NCBI GenBank assembly: GCA_036498565.1
Contig: DASYFG010000001.1
Coordinates: forward strand, 1 to 64,000
Reading direction: 5' to 3'
Source of the DNA: DASYFG01 sp036498565
Lineage (GTDB): Bacteria; Bacillota; Bacilli; Lactobacillales; Lactobacillaceae
DNA: 64,000 nucleotides
The notes beneath the pieces were generated by a model. That model did not search any database and had not been told where the DNA came from. It saw only the letters and a program-made list of their open reading frames with translations. Below, piece by piece: positions 17,490-26,467 of this stretch; position 1 is the first letter of the stretch, and every line of letters starts with the position of its first letter. Made by a program: the position numbers and the translations under genes.

Positions 17490-17925
17490 GTGTTGACGAA
17501 TGGGACAAAGTAATGGATATCAATCTATTTGGGAACACTTTTGGGTGTTAGAAAAGCACTAAGAGATATGGGGCTTGGTAGTAATTATTAATGTTTCTTC
17601 AGTGCGGGCAATTACGACACCGATGCCCGATGTGGGAGCATATTCGGCTTCGAAAGGTGGTACAAGGTCGTTGACTAAAACGGCGGCTGTTGAAGCGATT
17701 AAAATGGGTAAAAAAATTAGAGTTAATTCTGTTCAGCAGGCATTAGTTCATACTGATATTTTGCCCGACTCGTATAAGTGAATAGATGATAATGCAGATG
17801 TTATTCCTGCCATTGGGTAGACTGTTGATGTCGCTAAAGCTGTTACTTATTTGGCGTCTGATGAATCTTCGTACACAACAGGATCTGAGCTAATCCTCGA
17901 TGCCGGTGTGGTTGGGGGCCGCTAA
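17490..17925 (+). pseudogene. Remnant of a short-chain dehydrogenase
   Basis: Three frames together give the last two thirds of an SDR: D-E-W-D-K-V-M-D-I-N-L-F-G, I-I-N-V-S-S, then Y-S-A-S-K-G-G (the Tyr-x-x-x-Lys pair), R-V-N-S-V, and a C-terminus ending D-E-S-S-Y-T-T-G-S-E-L. Frameshifts before 17575 and stop codons near 17779 and 17818 break it, and the nucleotide-binding N-terminus is missing. It cannot make an active enzyme. Confidence 0.85.
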
Positions 17926-17945
17926 CGAATGAAATTTGTAATAAT

Positions 17946-17998
17946 AAAAAAGCCAGTCTTTGTACTTCTATATGGAGGTGCAAAGACTGGCTTTTTTA
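17946..17998. terminator. Strong bidirectional terminator
   Basis: A long stem with outer arms AAAAAGCCAGTCTTTG and CAAAGACTGGCTTTTTT and a paired inner part. It separates the plus-strand SDR remnant from the minus-strand one. Confidence 0.9.
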
Positions 17999-18027
17999 TT
18001 TAAACATGTTTATTAAAGCGGCATTTT

Positions 18028-18757
18028 TCATTTCCAGTATGCTTCGTCACCATAATTGAGATGAGTACTATATGATTCAAATCGATTAAACGCCTCTAGC
18101 GTAAACTGATAGGCCTCAGTGGCTCGACTATATGCATTAGTACCTGCTGAGAAATGAGCCAGCTGCGTGTCGAGTTGAGCTAATTTAATCATAGCTTTTG
18201 CTAGTAACTCTGGAGAGCCTTCTTGTTGTCCAGAGTAGCCTTCGGTTTTTGCACGATTGGCGTGGGCCGTAGAACTTTAGTCTGGAATTAGTATTTCAGA
18301 TCCGCTCATTGAACGACCTGACCAATCCGCTTGAAAAGGTCCTGGATCGATATTTGTGATTTGTATTCCTAAGGGAGAAACCTCTTGTCGCAAAGCATCC
18401 ATCAAATCTTCTACAGCGAATTTTGTAGAGTTGTAATAACCAAAGGTTGGGACGCTTGTTAGTCCGCAGATTGATGTCACATTTAGTATTCTTCCGGAGC
18501 GTACGCCACGAAGATGCGATAATACGGCACGCGTCATATTTGAAACACCCCAGAAGGTTGTTTCGAACATTTTTCGAAGCGTGTATTCTTCAGATTCTTC
18601 AATTGCTCCAGCGTAACCGTAGCCGGCGTTGTTGACTAATACGTCTAATTGCCCAAAGTAGGATAATGTAATGTTTGTTCAATGGCGTGAGTTATAGCAG
18701 AATTGTCTGTCACATCCAGTAGAGCTGCCTGTTACCAACTACACTTATTTTTTTCAT
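18028..18757 (-). pseudogene. Decayed SDR-family oxidoreductase
   Basis: On the minus strand an ATG at 18757 begins M-K-K-I-S-V-V, but the glycine-rich cofactor loop is deleted and the frame is lost. The middle 18277-18570 is open (F-E-T-T-F-W-G-V-S, then T-S-I-C-G, Y-Y-N-S-T-K-F and D-P-G-P-F) and is interrupted by a stop at 18277. A normal SDR C-terminus continues in another frame to a TGA at 18028. It was a second, different SDR from the one at 17490. Confidence 0.85.
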
Positions 18758-19108
18758 GTTAATTCTCCGTTCAGATTATTTGACGGCTTACTACGCAAGT
18801 CTTAACTATATTTTATATAGTTAGAGTAACTCCAATCCAGGGCTCCTTATAGATGTGTTGACTTTATATTATTATGAATTAGAAAATATGAATAGTGTAT
18901 ATTGCTTTTTTATTTGAAATATATTTATTGTTAATGCTGAGAGCCCCACTAATTTTGGAGTAGAGATCAGAGACAGGTTGTATAGAGGTGCATTTTGAAT
19001 TTTCATAATGTTGAGATAGTGTTTGGCGGTATTTGTCCTGTTTTAGGATGAGAATATTCATTTTTAATGTGATACCTATTGTTCTAGAAATATGCTTAAA
19101 AATTAATA
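18758..19108. other. AT-rich noncoding region, nothing identified
   Basis: Apart from the regulatory sites listed next, I see no gene, tRNA or repeat here. Short frames on either strand lack ribosome binding sites. Confidence 0.5.
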
Positions 19109-19171
19109 GAAAGCGCTATCTTTGTTTTCGTGTCTTGTTTTTGGTTTGATTTTGTTTTATAATCAAAATCA
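19109..19171 (+). promoter_or_regulatory. Promoter with cre-like site and dyad, before the second adhesin
   Basis: TTGTTT (19135-19140), 17 bases, TATAAT (19158-19163). TGATTTTG and CAAAATCA (19147-19154 and 19164-19171) form an 8-bp dyad around the -10 box. GAAAGCGCTATC (19109-19120) resembles a CcpA cre site. This implies both a local repressor and catabolite control; neither is proven. Confidence 0.55.
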
Positions 19172-19246
19172 AATATTCCGGATATATTGAAACGAAATTG
19201 TTGTATTTGTAACCGCATTTTTGAGGATTTCAGGAGGATCCATGCT

Positions 19247-21634
19247 ATGACACATGTACACACGAAACGTTCATTCGATTTGGGACGAACCGGTAAAGCG
19301 ATGATTGCTACTGCTGCAGCATCTGGAGTGCTTTCTTTAACTATTTTGGAAACTAATCCAGATATTTTTAGTGGGCAAATGGGTGTTCACAAAATTAGTG
19401 CCGCAGTATTGAGCACGGAACTATTGGCGAACGTTCAAGCTACCAATGACAGTGGTACAACAAGTGATGCGCCGTTTGATCGTTCTATGGCGCATAATGT
19501 TAATTTTACAATCAGTGGGCAGGCGCTTGCTGACGTTTCAGCAGTCAATGCTGATAATAAAGTAGCTGTTTTGGCAGTGCCTGATGATTTAATTGGGAAA
19601 GTCACAGCAAATGGTGATGTTACAACAGATACAGCTGTAACATTGCGCTTAAATCAGATTCCCGTATTGTAAGCGGTTATTGATGGTACAGACACACTAC
19701 TTAGTAATGTAACGAATTTGGTAGATACAACAACAGGCGCTGCTACTGGTGTTTCTTTGAATACGCAAGCAGTAATTGAACAATTGGATGCGCTAAAAGC
19801 ACTTGCTAATACGGGTCAAGCGCAGTTTAGTTCAACGCTACAGGTATCGTCTGATGGCACATATCTTTACGCCGATTTGAATGATGGATTAGGTAATGTA
19901 CTAGCTCAGAATGTCACAACTATTTTAAACAATTTGCAAGCGGCAATTGATAGTTTACAAGCCACTGTGGTTGATACCAATCCATTGACGCTTCCTGTAT
20001 CAACTGCAGCCGCCGCGACAATTAACACAGCACTTGCTCCGCTTCGAGTAACCACTGACGCTGTTATTACTACTGCTAATGCTGTTGTTGGTGTTGGTGG
20101 TAGTGCGATTTCAACGCTTGCCGATGCTGCTGTTTTGGGGGATACAAGTATTACAGTACCAACAACAATTGCGGCATTTGGTGGATCATCAGTAACAGCT
20201 CGTGCTATGGTTGCGGCGGCTGGAACGTCAACTGAAGAAGTCTTTGATGGAACAGTTGTGAATTCTGATTTAATTGATGTTAATTTAATTAAAACGGCAA
20301 ATGGAACGACATCTGTTTTTTATAGTGCGGCAGATGCAGATACAACAGCACCAGATGCACCAGTAATTAGTGGCACAACTGGTGATTCAACGGATGGATA
20401 TACAGTTGTTGGAACGGCAGAACCAGGGTCAACGGTCAATATCTATGATGGCGATGGTAATGTCGTCGGGACTGGCACAGCCGATGACAACGGTGACTTC
20501 AGTATTACCTTGCCAGGATCAGTTGGTGAAAATGCAGCGTTGACGGCAACGGCAACAGATGCAGCAGGGAATGAAAGTGACCCAACATCATTTGTCACAC
20601 CGGCAGATGCGGATACAACAGCACCAGATGCACCAGTGATTAGTGGCACAACTGGTGATTCAACGGATGGATATACAGTCGTTGGAACGGCAGAACCCGG
20701 ATCAACAGTGAACATCTATGATGGCGATGGTAATGTCGTCGGAACTGGTACAGCCGATGACAACGGTGACTTCAGTATTACCTTGCCAGGATCAGTTGGT
20801 GAAAATGCGGCATTGACGGCAACAGCAACAGATGCAGCAGGAAACGAAAGTGACCCAACGTCATTCGTCACACCAGCGGATGAAGATACAACAGCGCCAG
20901 ATGCACCAGTGATTAGTGGCACAACCGGTAACTCAACAGATGGTTATACAGTGGTTGGAACAGCAGAACCAGGGTCAACGGTGAATATCTATGATGGTGA
21001 TGGTAATGTCGTTGGCACTGGTACGGCAGATGACAATGGCGACTTCAGTATTACGTTGCCAGGATCAGTTGGTGAAAATGCGGCATTGACGGCAACAGCA
21101 ACAGATGCAGCAGGAAACGAAAGTGACCCAACGTCATTCGTCACACCAGCAGACGGAAGTGGCAACGGTGATGGAACAACACCAGGTGACGGAAGTGGCA
21201 ACGGTGATGGAACAACATCAGGTGATGATGTAGATACAACGGCACCAAATGCACCAGTCGTTAATGGAACAACAGGTAATTCAACCGATGGTTATACAGT
21301 TGTTGGAACGGCAGAACCCGGCTCAACAGTGAACATCTATGATGGCAATGGCGATGTTGTAGGTACTGGTACGGCAGATGACAATGGGAACTTCAGTATT
21401 ACCTTGCCAGGATCAGTTGGTGAAAATACGACGTTGACGGTTACTGCAACGGATGCCGCAGGTAATGTAAGTGATGCAACGTCGTTTAAGACACCGATGA
21501 ATACGTCTGGACTAGTGTTGCCCAATACTGGAGACACTACTAATAAAGCGTTTACTGTATCAGGCATCGTTGCCTTGATTATTGCGAGTGCTTTAGGTGT
21601 GTATGTTCGCGTATCGAATCGGTTGCGAGGGTAA
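19247..21634 (+). pseudogene. LPxTG adhesin with bacterial Ig repeats, broken by one TAA
   Basis: One reading frame runs from ATG 19247 (AGGAGG 8 bases upstream) to 21634 with a single in-frame TAA at 19670-19672; a CAA to TAA change would explain it. The intact product would have about 795 residues: signal-like N-terminus, an alpha/beta region, three 91-residue Ig-like repeats, a Gly/Asp/Thr-rich linker, a fourth diverged repeat, LPNTG (21518-21532), a membrane helix and a basic tail. As written, the first part is a 141-residue secreted fragment. The repeats are intact, so the loss is recent, or read-through or a base error is involved. Confidence 0.8.
20339..21157 (+). repeat. Three tandem 273-bp Ig-domain repeats
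   Basis: Units start at 20339, 20612 and 20885 with a constant 273-bp period and near-identical DNA. A fourth, diverged copy starts at 21233 after a short linker that itself repeats (G-S-G-N-G-D-G-T-T). Such arrays change length easily and are also prone to assembly collapse. Confidence 0.9.
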
Positions 21635-21687
21635 TTTGCTTTAACGTATTCGATTTTAGAAGTGTTTTATCATAATGGTGGATTAGT

Positions 21688-22380
21688 ATGAAACGAACAC
21701 TGTGGAAATTAATTGTGCTACTGTTGGTAATTGGTGGATTTGTTGGTGTGTTTAATCAAACTCTTGAACATCTTTTTATACGATACACACAACCAACGAT
21801 TAAGATTGCCAAAAATGCCACGGTGGGAAGTTATGATTGGCGGGATTTAAAGTCGCTGAATATAGCTGATGTCTTAGCCGCACGATTGAATAATCCAAAG
21901 CATACGTATGCAGGATTAATAAGCATTCCAGATATTGGTGTGAATTTGCCAATATCTCTGGGGATTTCAAATGAAAGTTTGTCTATTGGTGCTGGAACAC
22001 TCACGAAAAATCAAGTTATGGGCACAGGAAATTATTCCCTAGCAAGTCATTTTGTTCAAGGTAGCGGCAATAAAGATTTGTTATTCTCGCCAATTTACTA
22101 TCGTGGCAAAGTAGGACAATTAATTTACTTAACTGATTTGAAAAAAGTATACGTTTATAAAACGTATAGTGTGAGAGTCGTTCCGCCTAATGGAATATCT
22201 GTCACGGATGTGCTTGCTAATAAAAAAATTGTGACGCTCATTACATGTGACTATACAGCTGAAAGTGGGCGAGTAGTGATGCAAGGTGAGTTGTCGAAGG
22301 TGATTTCTTGGCATGCAACACCTGATAAAATCAAGAACAGTTTTATGCAACGATTTAAATTGTTAAATTTAGCAAGATAA
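21688..22380 (+). CDS. Class A sortase (second copy)
   Basis: A 230-residue protein with signal anchor (residues 5-25), His in L-A-S-H-F-V-Q-G, Cys in T-L-I-T-C-D-Y and Arg in S-G-R-V-V-M-Q-G. It has the same length and core motifs as the sortase at 16761. It follows the second adhesin by 53 bases and is followed at once by two secreted proteins, so it may anchor or serve a small cluster. It remains intact although the adhesin beside it is broken. Confidence 0.9.
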   Translation: MKRTLWKLIVLLLVIGGFVGVFNQTLEHLFIRYTQPTIKIAKNATVGSYDWRDLKSLNIADVLAARLNNPKHTYAGLISIPDIGVNLPISLGISNESLSIGAGTLTKNQVMGTGNYSLASHFVQGSGNKDLLFSPIYYRGKVGQLIYLTDLKKVYVYKTYSVRVVPPNGISVTDVLANKKIVTLITCDYTAESGRVVMQGELSKVISWHATPDKIKNSFMQRFKLLNLAR

Positions 22381-22392
22381 GAGGAATGATCT

Positions 22393-22824
22393 ATGCGTTT
22401 AAGTAGAAAAATTATAATTATTGCCATGGCTTTCCTGTCGCTGGCAACGGTGGCGTTTGCTGCTTATACGATACTTGTATTTAATGGTACTGGTAAAGGG
22501 ACGGAGGACGCTGGAAAAATATCAGGCGTTCAAACGGCTTTGGCAACTGCTAATGGTGAAATAGTTGATTTGAAAAATGTGTTGTCTACGACTTTGACTT
22601 CTCTTCAAGGTGAGCGCGGGGAACATAAGACAGATGTTGATGCTGCAAATACTCAAATTACAAATGCAAATGATTATTATGCTGCTGTGAGTTCAGCGTT
22701 AACGACTGTTGACGGTGATGTTGAAGATGCATCGAGTGCCATAAGTACTGCGAATAGTGTTGTAAATGCTCAGCCAACAGATCCGGATTATTATGGTGAT
22801 GGAGCCATTGTATCTGGGAACTGA
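22393..22824 (+). CDS. Exported coiled-coil protein
   Basis: A 143-residue protein with an N-terminal signal/anchor (R-L-S-R-K then residues 7-28 hydrophobic). The remaining part is rich in Ala, Thr, Asp and Asn with heptad-like spacing (A-N-T-Q-I-T-N-A-N), suggesting a rod. No LPxTG and no lipobox. AGAGGA precedes the ATG 12 bases after the sortase stop. Probably an accessory surface protein. Confidence 0.7.
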   Translation: MRLSRKIIIIAMAFLSLATVAFAAYTILVFNGTGKGTEDAGKISGVQTALATANGEIVDLKNVLSTTLTSLQGERGEHKTDVDAANTQITNANDYYAAVSSALTTVDGDVEDASSAISTANSVVNAQPTDPDYYGDGAIVSGN

Positions 22825-22826
22825 AT

Positions 22827-23498
22827 ATGAACAAAGGTGCAAGAATTACTATCGGTTTAGTGGTGACGCTTATGGTGTGCACCTCAACTGCTGTGGCTAG
22901 TGTCTATGCAATCAAGCAATTTCTTGGAAATGAAGCAACAACGACACAAAAAATTGCGCAATTAAAATCAACGATTGAAAATCAAACTAGCCAATTGGAG
23001 ATTACGACTAAGGCTGTTCAAATTGCACGTAGCAAAGCTGCTTTGTATACTGTGGCTTGGACTAGTAATCAGGGTAGTCAATATACACCGTTTACTAAAC
23101 CACCGTACGGCAACGTTGCTCAAGTTTATTGGTCAACCGCTTATGGCGCAGGGACGCTTGTTTCGACAAACGGTACTAGTACGTATGTTTGGGTCGGAAA
23201 CGTATGGCTGCCAGTAGCAAATGGTGTAATTGTTGGTACGACGGTACAAATTGCTAGTATTTTACAGGCGCCGCCTAGAGTTTTACCGACAAATAGCATG
23301 TTCCCTATTAACGCCAATGGGAGTAGTACGAGCGCAGTAGCGTTTAGTGGTACTTTGTTAGGTGTTAGTGGTGTACTTACTCAATTCCAATGGAGTGATG
23401 ATCTTAATACGTTTGTAGCGCAGTCGACGCCTTTGTTGGTTACTTATCACTTAAAGTGGCAGTCGTCAGCGAGTGGTGGCTCGTGGGTAACACAGTGA
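22827..23498 (+). CDS. Exported protein of unknown function
   Basis: A 223-residue protein with an N-terminal hydrophobic segment (residues 7-29), a short coiled coil (about 38-70) and a C-terminal beta-rich domain with many Ser, Thr, Val and Trp. The ATG lies two bases after the preceding stop, so translation is probably coupled. It shares the anchor plus coiled-coil layout with the previous gene. No known family recognised. Confidence 0.7.
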   Translation: MNKGARITIGLVVTLMVCTSTAVASVYAIKQFLGNEATTTQKIAQLKSTIENQTSQLEITTKAVQIARSKAALYTVAWTSNQGSQYTPFTKPPYGNVAQVYWSTAYGAGTLVSTNGTSTYVWVGNVWLPVANGVIVGTTVQIASILQAPPRVLPTNSMFPINANGSSTSAVAFSGTLLGVSGVLTQFQWSDDLNTFVAQSTPLLVTYHLKWQSSASGGSWVTQ

Positions 23499-23593
23499 TT
23501 TTGAGTTTTAGTTAAGTTGATTTTGTTGTGGGTTTTCGTGAGATGAAGGATTATTTCATCTCGCGGTACATAAAATTAGGAGCGGTATGGTGG

Positions 23594-24151
23594 ATGGTTA
23601 GTAGATCTTTTTTACATGAAACGACAATTGTTCACATTGAACAGGCGTTTCTTACGTTGATGAGAGAAATACCTTTTGATCAAATCCATGTTAGTGATGT
23701 GATTAAACGTTCGGGGTTAGGACGCGCAACGTTTTATCGATATTTCAAAAATACAATGGATATTTTAAACAACATTCTGCATCGAATTTGGCAATCAATC
23801 GAGAAAACAGTTAATGAGATGCCGTCTGATATAGAATTTTTAGATTTTGCATCTAATCTTTTGTTTGTTATTTATAATTTTCGTGATGAGCTTAAAATTA
23901 TATGGGGAGAGAATGGTTCCGGTGGTCAATACTTACGGTGGTATGGTCTATATAAGCCTTGGATTATGCAATATTTAAGTCAAGCGCCAAAAAATAGGCA
24001 TATTCCCATTGATTATGAAATTGACTATATTGTTGGAAATATGGTTAATTTGCAAATGATGTGGTTAAAACAACCGATTCCAGAGTCGCCAATGCAATTT
24101 TCAAATGTTTTTCGTGCTACGTTCAAAACATCGATGCGAGATTTAATTTGA
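23594..24151 (+). CDS. TetR-family regulator
   Basis: A 185-residue protein. The HTH lies at about residues 8-50 (F-D-Q-I-H-V-S-D-V-I-K-R-S-G-L-G-R-A-T-F-Y-R-Y-F), and the rest is a helical ligand domain of the TetR C-terminal type. The start is ATG 23594, 12 bases after AGGAG; an earlier in-frame ATG at 23543 lies in an inverted repeat (GAGATGAA / TTCATCTC, 23539-23561) that may be its operator. Probable local regulator of the surface genes or of the gene at 24368. Confidence 0.8.
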   Translation: MVSRSFLHETTIVHIEQAFLTLMREIPFDQIHVSDVIKRSGLGRATFYRYFKNTMDILNNILHRIWQSIEKTVNEMPSDIEFLDFASNLLFVIYNFRDELKIIWGENGSGGQYLRWYGLYKPWIMQYLSQAPKNRHIPIDYEIDYIVGNMVNLQMMWLKQPIPESPMQFSNVFRATFKTSMRDLI

Positions 24152-24367
24152 TTAGTTATGGTACTTCCGGTCTTCTGTTGAACAAAGTATGATAATGATC
24201 CCGAGACGATAACTTATATAAATTAACTCTGATTTTAAAATTGAATGAAGGAATATAGTTTTCGTGTTGCCATATCTATATGGGGCTTATGAAACATACA
24301 TTAAAATATTTATGAGGGGTATACTTGCATCTACGGCCGGATGATAGTAAACGAAGGAGCGCATTTA

Positions 24368-24802
24368 ATGACGAATACAAGCGGTTTTTCGAATTTTGAA
24401 AAAGAAGCTATGAAGCAACGTGCCGAAGAATTGCGCCGCAATCACGGTAAGAAAAATGGTGAGGCAGATGTTTTTGAGAAAATTTCTGAAATGACAGAAA
24501 ACGAACGTAATATTGCGCTCAATTTGCATAAATTAGTCGCAAAAGTCGTACCAGAACTTAATTCCAAAACGTGGTATGGAATGCCAGTGTATGCAAATAA
24601 GAATAAAAAGGTGATTCTCTTTTTTAAGCCTGGTGGCAAATACCAATCGCGTATATCAACAATCGGTTTTGAAGATGCCGCCCAGTTGGATGAGGGAGAT
24701 TTGTGGCCAATAATTTATGGCATTCAAAAATGGACACCTGCGATAGAAGACATGTTGACCAAGCTCGTTCAGCGTGCCATTCATCACGAAGAAGTTAAGT
24801 AA
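24368..24802 (+). CDS. DUF1801/YdhG-like protein
   Basis: A 144-residue soluble protein. The C-terminal 90 residues have the DUF1801 pattern: K-T-W-Y-G-M-P-V-Y, K-V-I-L-F-F-K-P, R-I-S-T-I-G-F and a closing W-P-I-I-Y. AAGGAGCG precedes ATG 24368; the frame from 24341 has no site. The biochemical role of the family is unsettled. It is the last gene of the second element. Confidence 0.75.
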   Translation: MTNTSGFSNFEKEAMKQRAEELRRNHGKKNGEADVFEKISEMTENERNIALNLHKLVAKVVPELNSKTWYGMPVYANKNKKVILFFKPGGKYQSRISTIGFEDAAQLDEGDLWPIIYGIQKWTPAIEDMLTKLVQRAIHHEEVK

Positions 24803-24813
24803 TAAATTGGAAG

Positions 24814-24845
24814 AAGCCCCTAGTAAAAATACTAGGGGCTTTAAT
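24814..24845 (+). terminator. Terminator after the DUF1801 gene
   Basis: AGCCCCTAGTA and TACTAGGGGCT form an 11-bp stem. The T tail is short (TTTAATAA), so strength is moderate. Confidence 0.75.
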
Positions 24846-25437
24846 AATGCAACCACAATACACATGAGGTAAGCACTATGACAAATAGATTGCATCACGG
24901 TAAGGATTGATGAACGTAATGCAAGAGTATTATATCATAAATAAAGGCTCGCTTAGTTATTATTTGGAAGCATAGTTTTAAGAATGTTGCATTTTTATGT
25001 CAAATTGATAAATTATTGTTTCTTTGAATACATTTTATTGCCGATCGATTTGCCATACAAGTTAGTTAAATTGGCATATAAACGCTGGCATGACAAAAAA
25101 ATACAGATTGGCGTTTTTTTATTGTGCCAAAAGCGAAATTTTTAAGCAGGAATCTCATACCCGTTCAACGAAATGCAAGAGCGGTAGTTTTGAAGGTTAG
25201 GGGGTATGCGTACCAAAAACAGTATGTGCATGATTTGTGCATTGAAGTCATAGGTTTGCGGATAAAGCTAACGCTAATATTGCGTTACCGAAGGTAGAAT
25301 GCGCATGCACAAATAAAAAAACACGCAGGTAAATGCGTGTAAGTGCCGTGGCAGTGGGATTTAATCAATAAATTTTGTGCATTATTTTGTGCATTTTTAC
25401 GTGAAATACGATGAAATTCTATGATATATCAGTGAAA
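24846..25437. other. Noncoding right end of the second element
   Basis: About 590 bases without a gene. It contains an extra pair of arm-like motifs (TGTGCAT, then TTGTGCAT, 25225-25242), an inverted repeat ACACGCA-GGTAAA-TGCGTGT near 25322-25341, and the arm-site pair listed separately. The rest shows nothing recognisable. Confidence 0.55.
25374..25394. other. Probable integrase arm-type sites, right end
   Basis: The same two TTTGTGCAT copies separated by TAT as at 9143-9163, here 110 bases inside the attachment site. Confidence 0.6.
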
Positions 25438-25493
25438 AAATAAAATAAAAAACGCCGTTATATCAAGGTTTATGCACCTTAATGCAACGGCGT
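25438..25493 (-). terminator. Terminator downstream of tRNA-Lys, supplied by the element
   Basis: Read on the minus strand, ACGCCGTT and AACGGCGT form the outer stem, AAGGT/ACCTT an inner one, followed by a T-rich tail. It ends transcription of tRNA-Lys but lies on the element side of the attachment site, so the element brought its own terminator. Confidence 0.8.
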
Positions 25494-25503
25494 GAAATGC
25501 TTT

Positions 25504-25517
25504 ATGGACAGCCTGGG
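25504..25517. other. Attachment site at the tRNA-Lys 3' end
   Basis: ATGGACAGCCTGGG, identical to 9091-9104. It restores the tRNA 3' end (discriminator A through the T-arm), which is how elements keep their target tRNA working. Confidence 0.75.
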
Positions 25518-25577
25518 GCTCGAACCCAGGACCCACGGATTAAGAGTCCGTTGCTCTACCAACTGAGCTAGCTGTCC
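25505..25577 (-). tRNA. tRNA-Lys (anticodon CTT)
   Basis: A 73-base cloverleaf read on the minus strand: acceptor GGACAGC/GCTGTCC with discriminator A, D arm GCTC/GAGC, anticodon stem ACGGA/TCCGT with loop CTCTTAA (CTT anticodon), T arm CTGGG/CCCAG with TTCGAGC loop. CCA is not encoded. The gene is intact and serves as integration target for both elements. Confidence 0.95.
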
Positions 25578-25611
25578 ATTTATTTCGTAGTTGTTTTTAA
25601 CAACAAAAAAT

Positions 25612-25640
25612 ATAATACCACGATTATAATAAGAGCGCAA
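25612..25640 (-). promoter_or_regulatory. Promoter of tRNA-Lys
   Basis: On the minus strand, TTGCGC (25640-25635), 17 bases, TATTAT (25617-25612), about 35 bases before the tRNA. Confidence 0.7.
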
Positions 25641-25686
25641 CCCTTTTTTAGAATAAAGATGTTAAAAGGTAATTTTTTTTGGATAA

Positions 25687-25695
25687 TGGTATAAT
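25687..25695 (+). promoter_or_regulatory. Extended -10 promoter of the walRK operon
   Basis: TGGTATAAT is a TGn-TATAAT extended -10 box 52 bases before walR. No clear -35 is needed or seen. Confidence 0.6.
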
Positions 25696-25746
25696 GAGTA
25701 AACAAGTATGCGAATCGCCGACAAAACGGCGAGTAAGGAGCAAAAT

Positions 25747-26457
25747 ATGAGTACGATTTTAGTTGTGGACGACGAAAAGCCGATTTCAGATATTATCAAA
25801 TTCAATTTGGCCAAAGAAGGTTATGATGTTTTAACGGCCGCTGATGGCGCGGAAGCGCTTGTATTATATAAGGAAGAAAAGCCAGATTTGGTTTTGCTCG
25901 ACCAAATGTTGCCGGAAGTGGAAGGCACCGAAGTGTTGCGCCAAATCCGCGCCAACGATGACACGCCAGTGATCATGGTGACCGCCAAAGACTCTGAAAT
26001 TGACAAAGTTTTGGGTTTGGAAATGGGCGCTGACGACTACGTGACCAAGCCATTTTCCAATCGCGAACTTTTGGCGCGTGTTAAAGCAAATTTGCGCCGC
26101 CAAAAGTCAATTACACCAGCCACAAACGATGGTGAAGCTGCCAATGAAGAAGACATTACGCTGGGGGATTTGACGATCCATCCGCAGGCGTACATGGTTT
26201 CAAAGCGCGGTGAAGACATCGAATTGACGCACCGTGAATTTGAATTGTTGCATTATTTGGCGCGTCATTTGGGTCAAGTGATGACACGTGAGCATTTGCT
26301 ACAACAAGTTTGGGGCTATGATTATTTCGGGGATGTGCGTACGGTCGATGTGACGGTGCGACGTTTGCGCGAAAAAATTGAAGACAACCCAAGCCACCCC
26401 GACTGGCTGGCAACCCGCCGTGGGGTAGGTTATTACCTTCGCAAGAGCGAAAATTAG
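25747..26457 (+). CDS. walR: Response regulator WalR (YycF)
   Basis: A 236-residue OmpR-family regulator. The receiver domain (1-120) has the acidic pair V-V-D-D, the phospho-acceptor Asp in V-L-L-D-Q-M-L-P, Thr in V-T-A-K and Lys in T-K-P-F. The C-terminal winged helix includes V-W-G-Y-D-Y-F-G-D-V-R-T-V-D-V-T-V, the hallmark of WalR. It controls cell-wall hydrolases and is usually essential. The start is ATG 25747, with TAAGGAGC before it. First gene of the wal operon. Confidence 0.95.
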   Translation: MSTILVVDDEKPISDIIKFNLAKEGYDVLTAADGAEALVLYKEEKPDLVLLDQMLPEVEGTEVLRQIRANDDTPVIMVTAKDSEIDKVLGLEMGADDYVTKPFSNRELLARVKANLRRQKSITPATNDGEAANEEDITLGDLTIHPQAYMVSKRGEDIELTHREFELLHYLARHLGQVMTREHLLQQVWGYDYFGDVRTVDVTVRRLREKIEDNPSHPDWLATRRGVGYYLRKSEN

Positions 26458-26467
26458 GAGACAATAA

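Larger units (their letters stand above)
9105..25517. mobile_element. Second integrated element, satellite-like, with adhesin/sortase cargo
   Basis: Bounded by the 14-bp direct repeats at 9091-9104 and 25504-25517. Just inside each end lies a pair of TTTGTGCAT motifs likely to be arm sites of its integrase. The left third has int, a CI-like repressor, an AlpA-like regulator and winged-helix proteins; the rest is surface-protein cargo plus gene remnants. I see no capsid, tail, terminase, relaxase or primase gene, so it is either a decayed prophage/satellite or an island needing helper functions. AT content is uneven across 15-23 kb, which suggests cargo from more than one source. Confidence 0.75.

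Noticed and set aside
18879..19061. 60-codon minus-strand frame before the second adhesin
   Set aside because: No ribosome binding site, low-complexity AT-rich sequence, no conserved features.
20443..21567. Four repeated minus-strand frames in the Ig-repeat region
   Set aside because: They recur only because the coding repeats recur.
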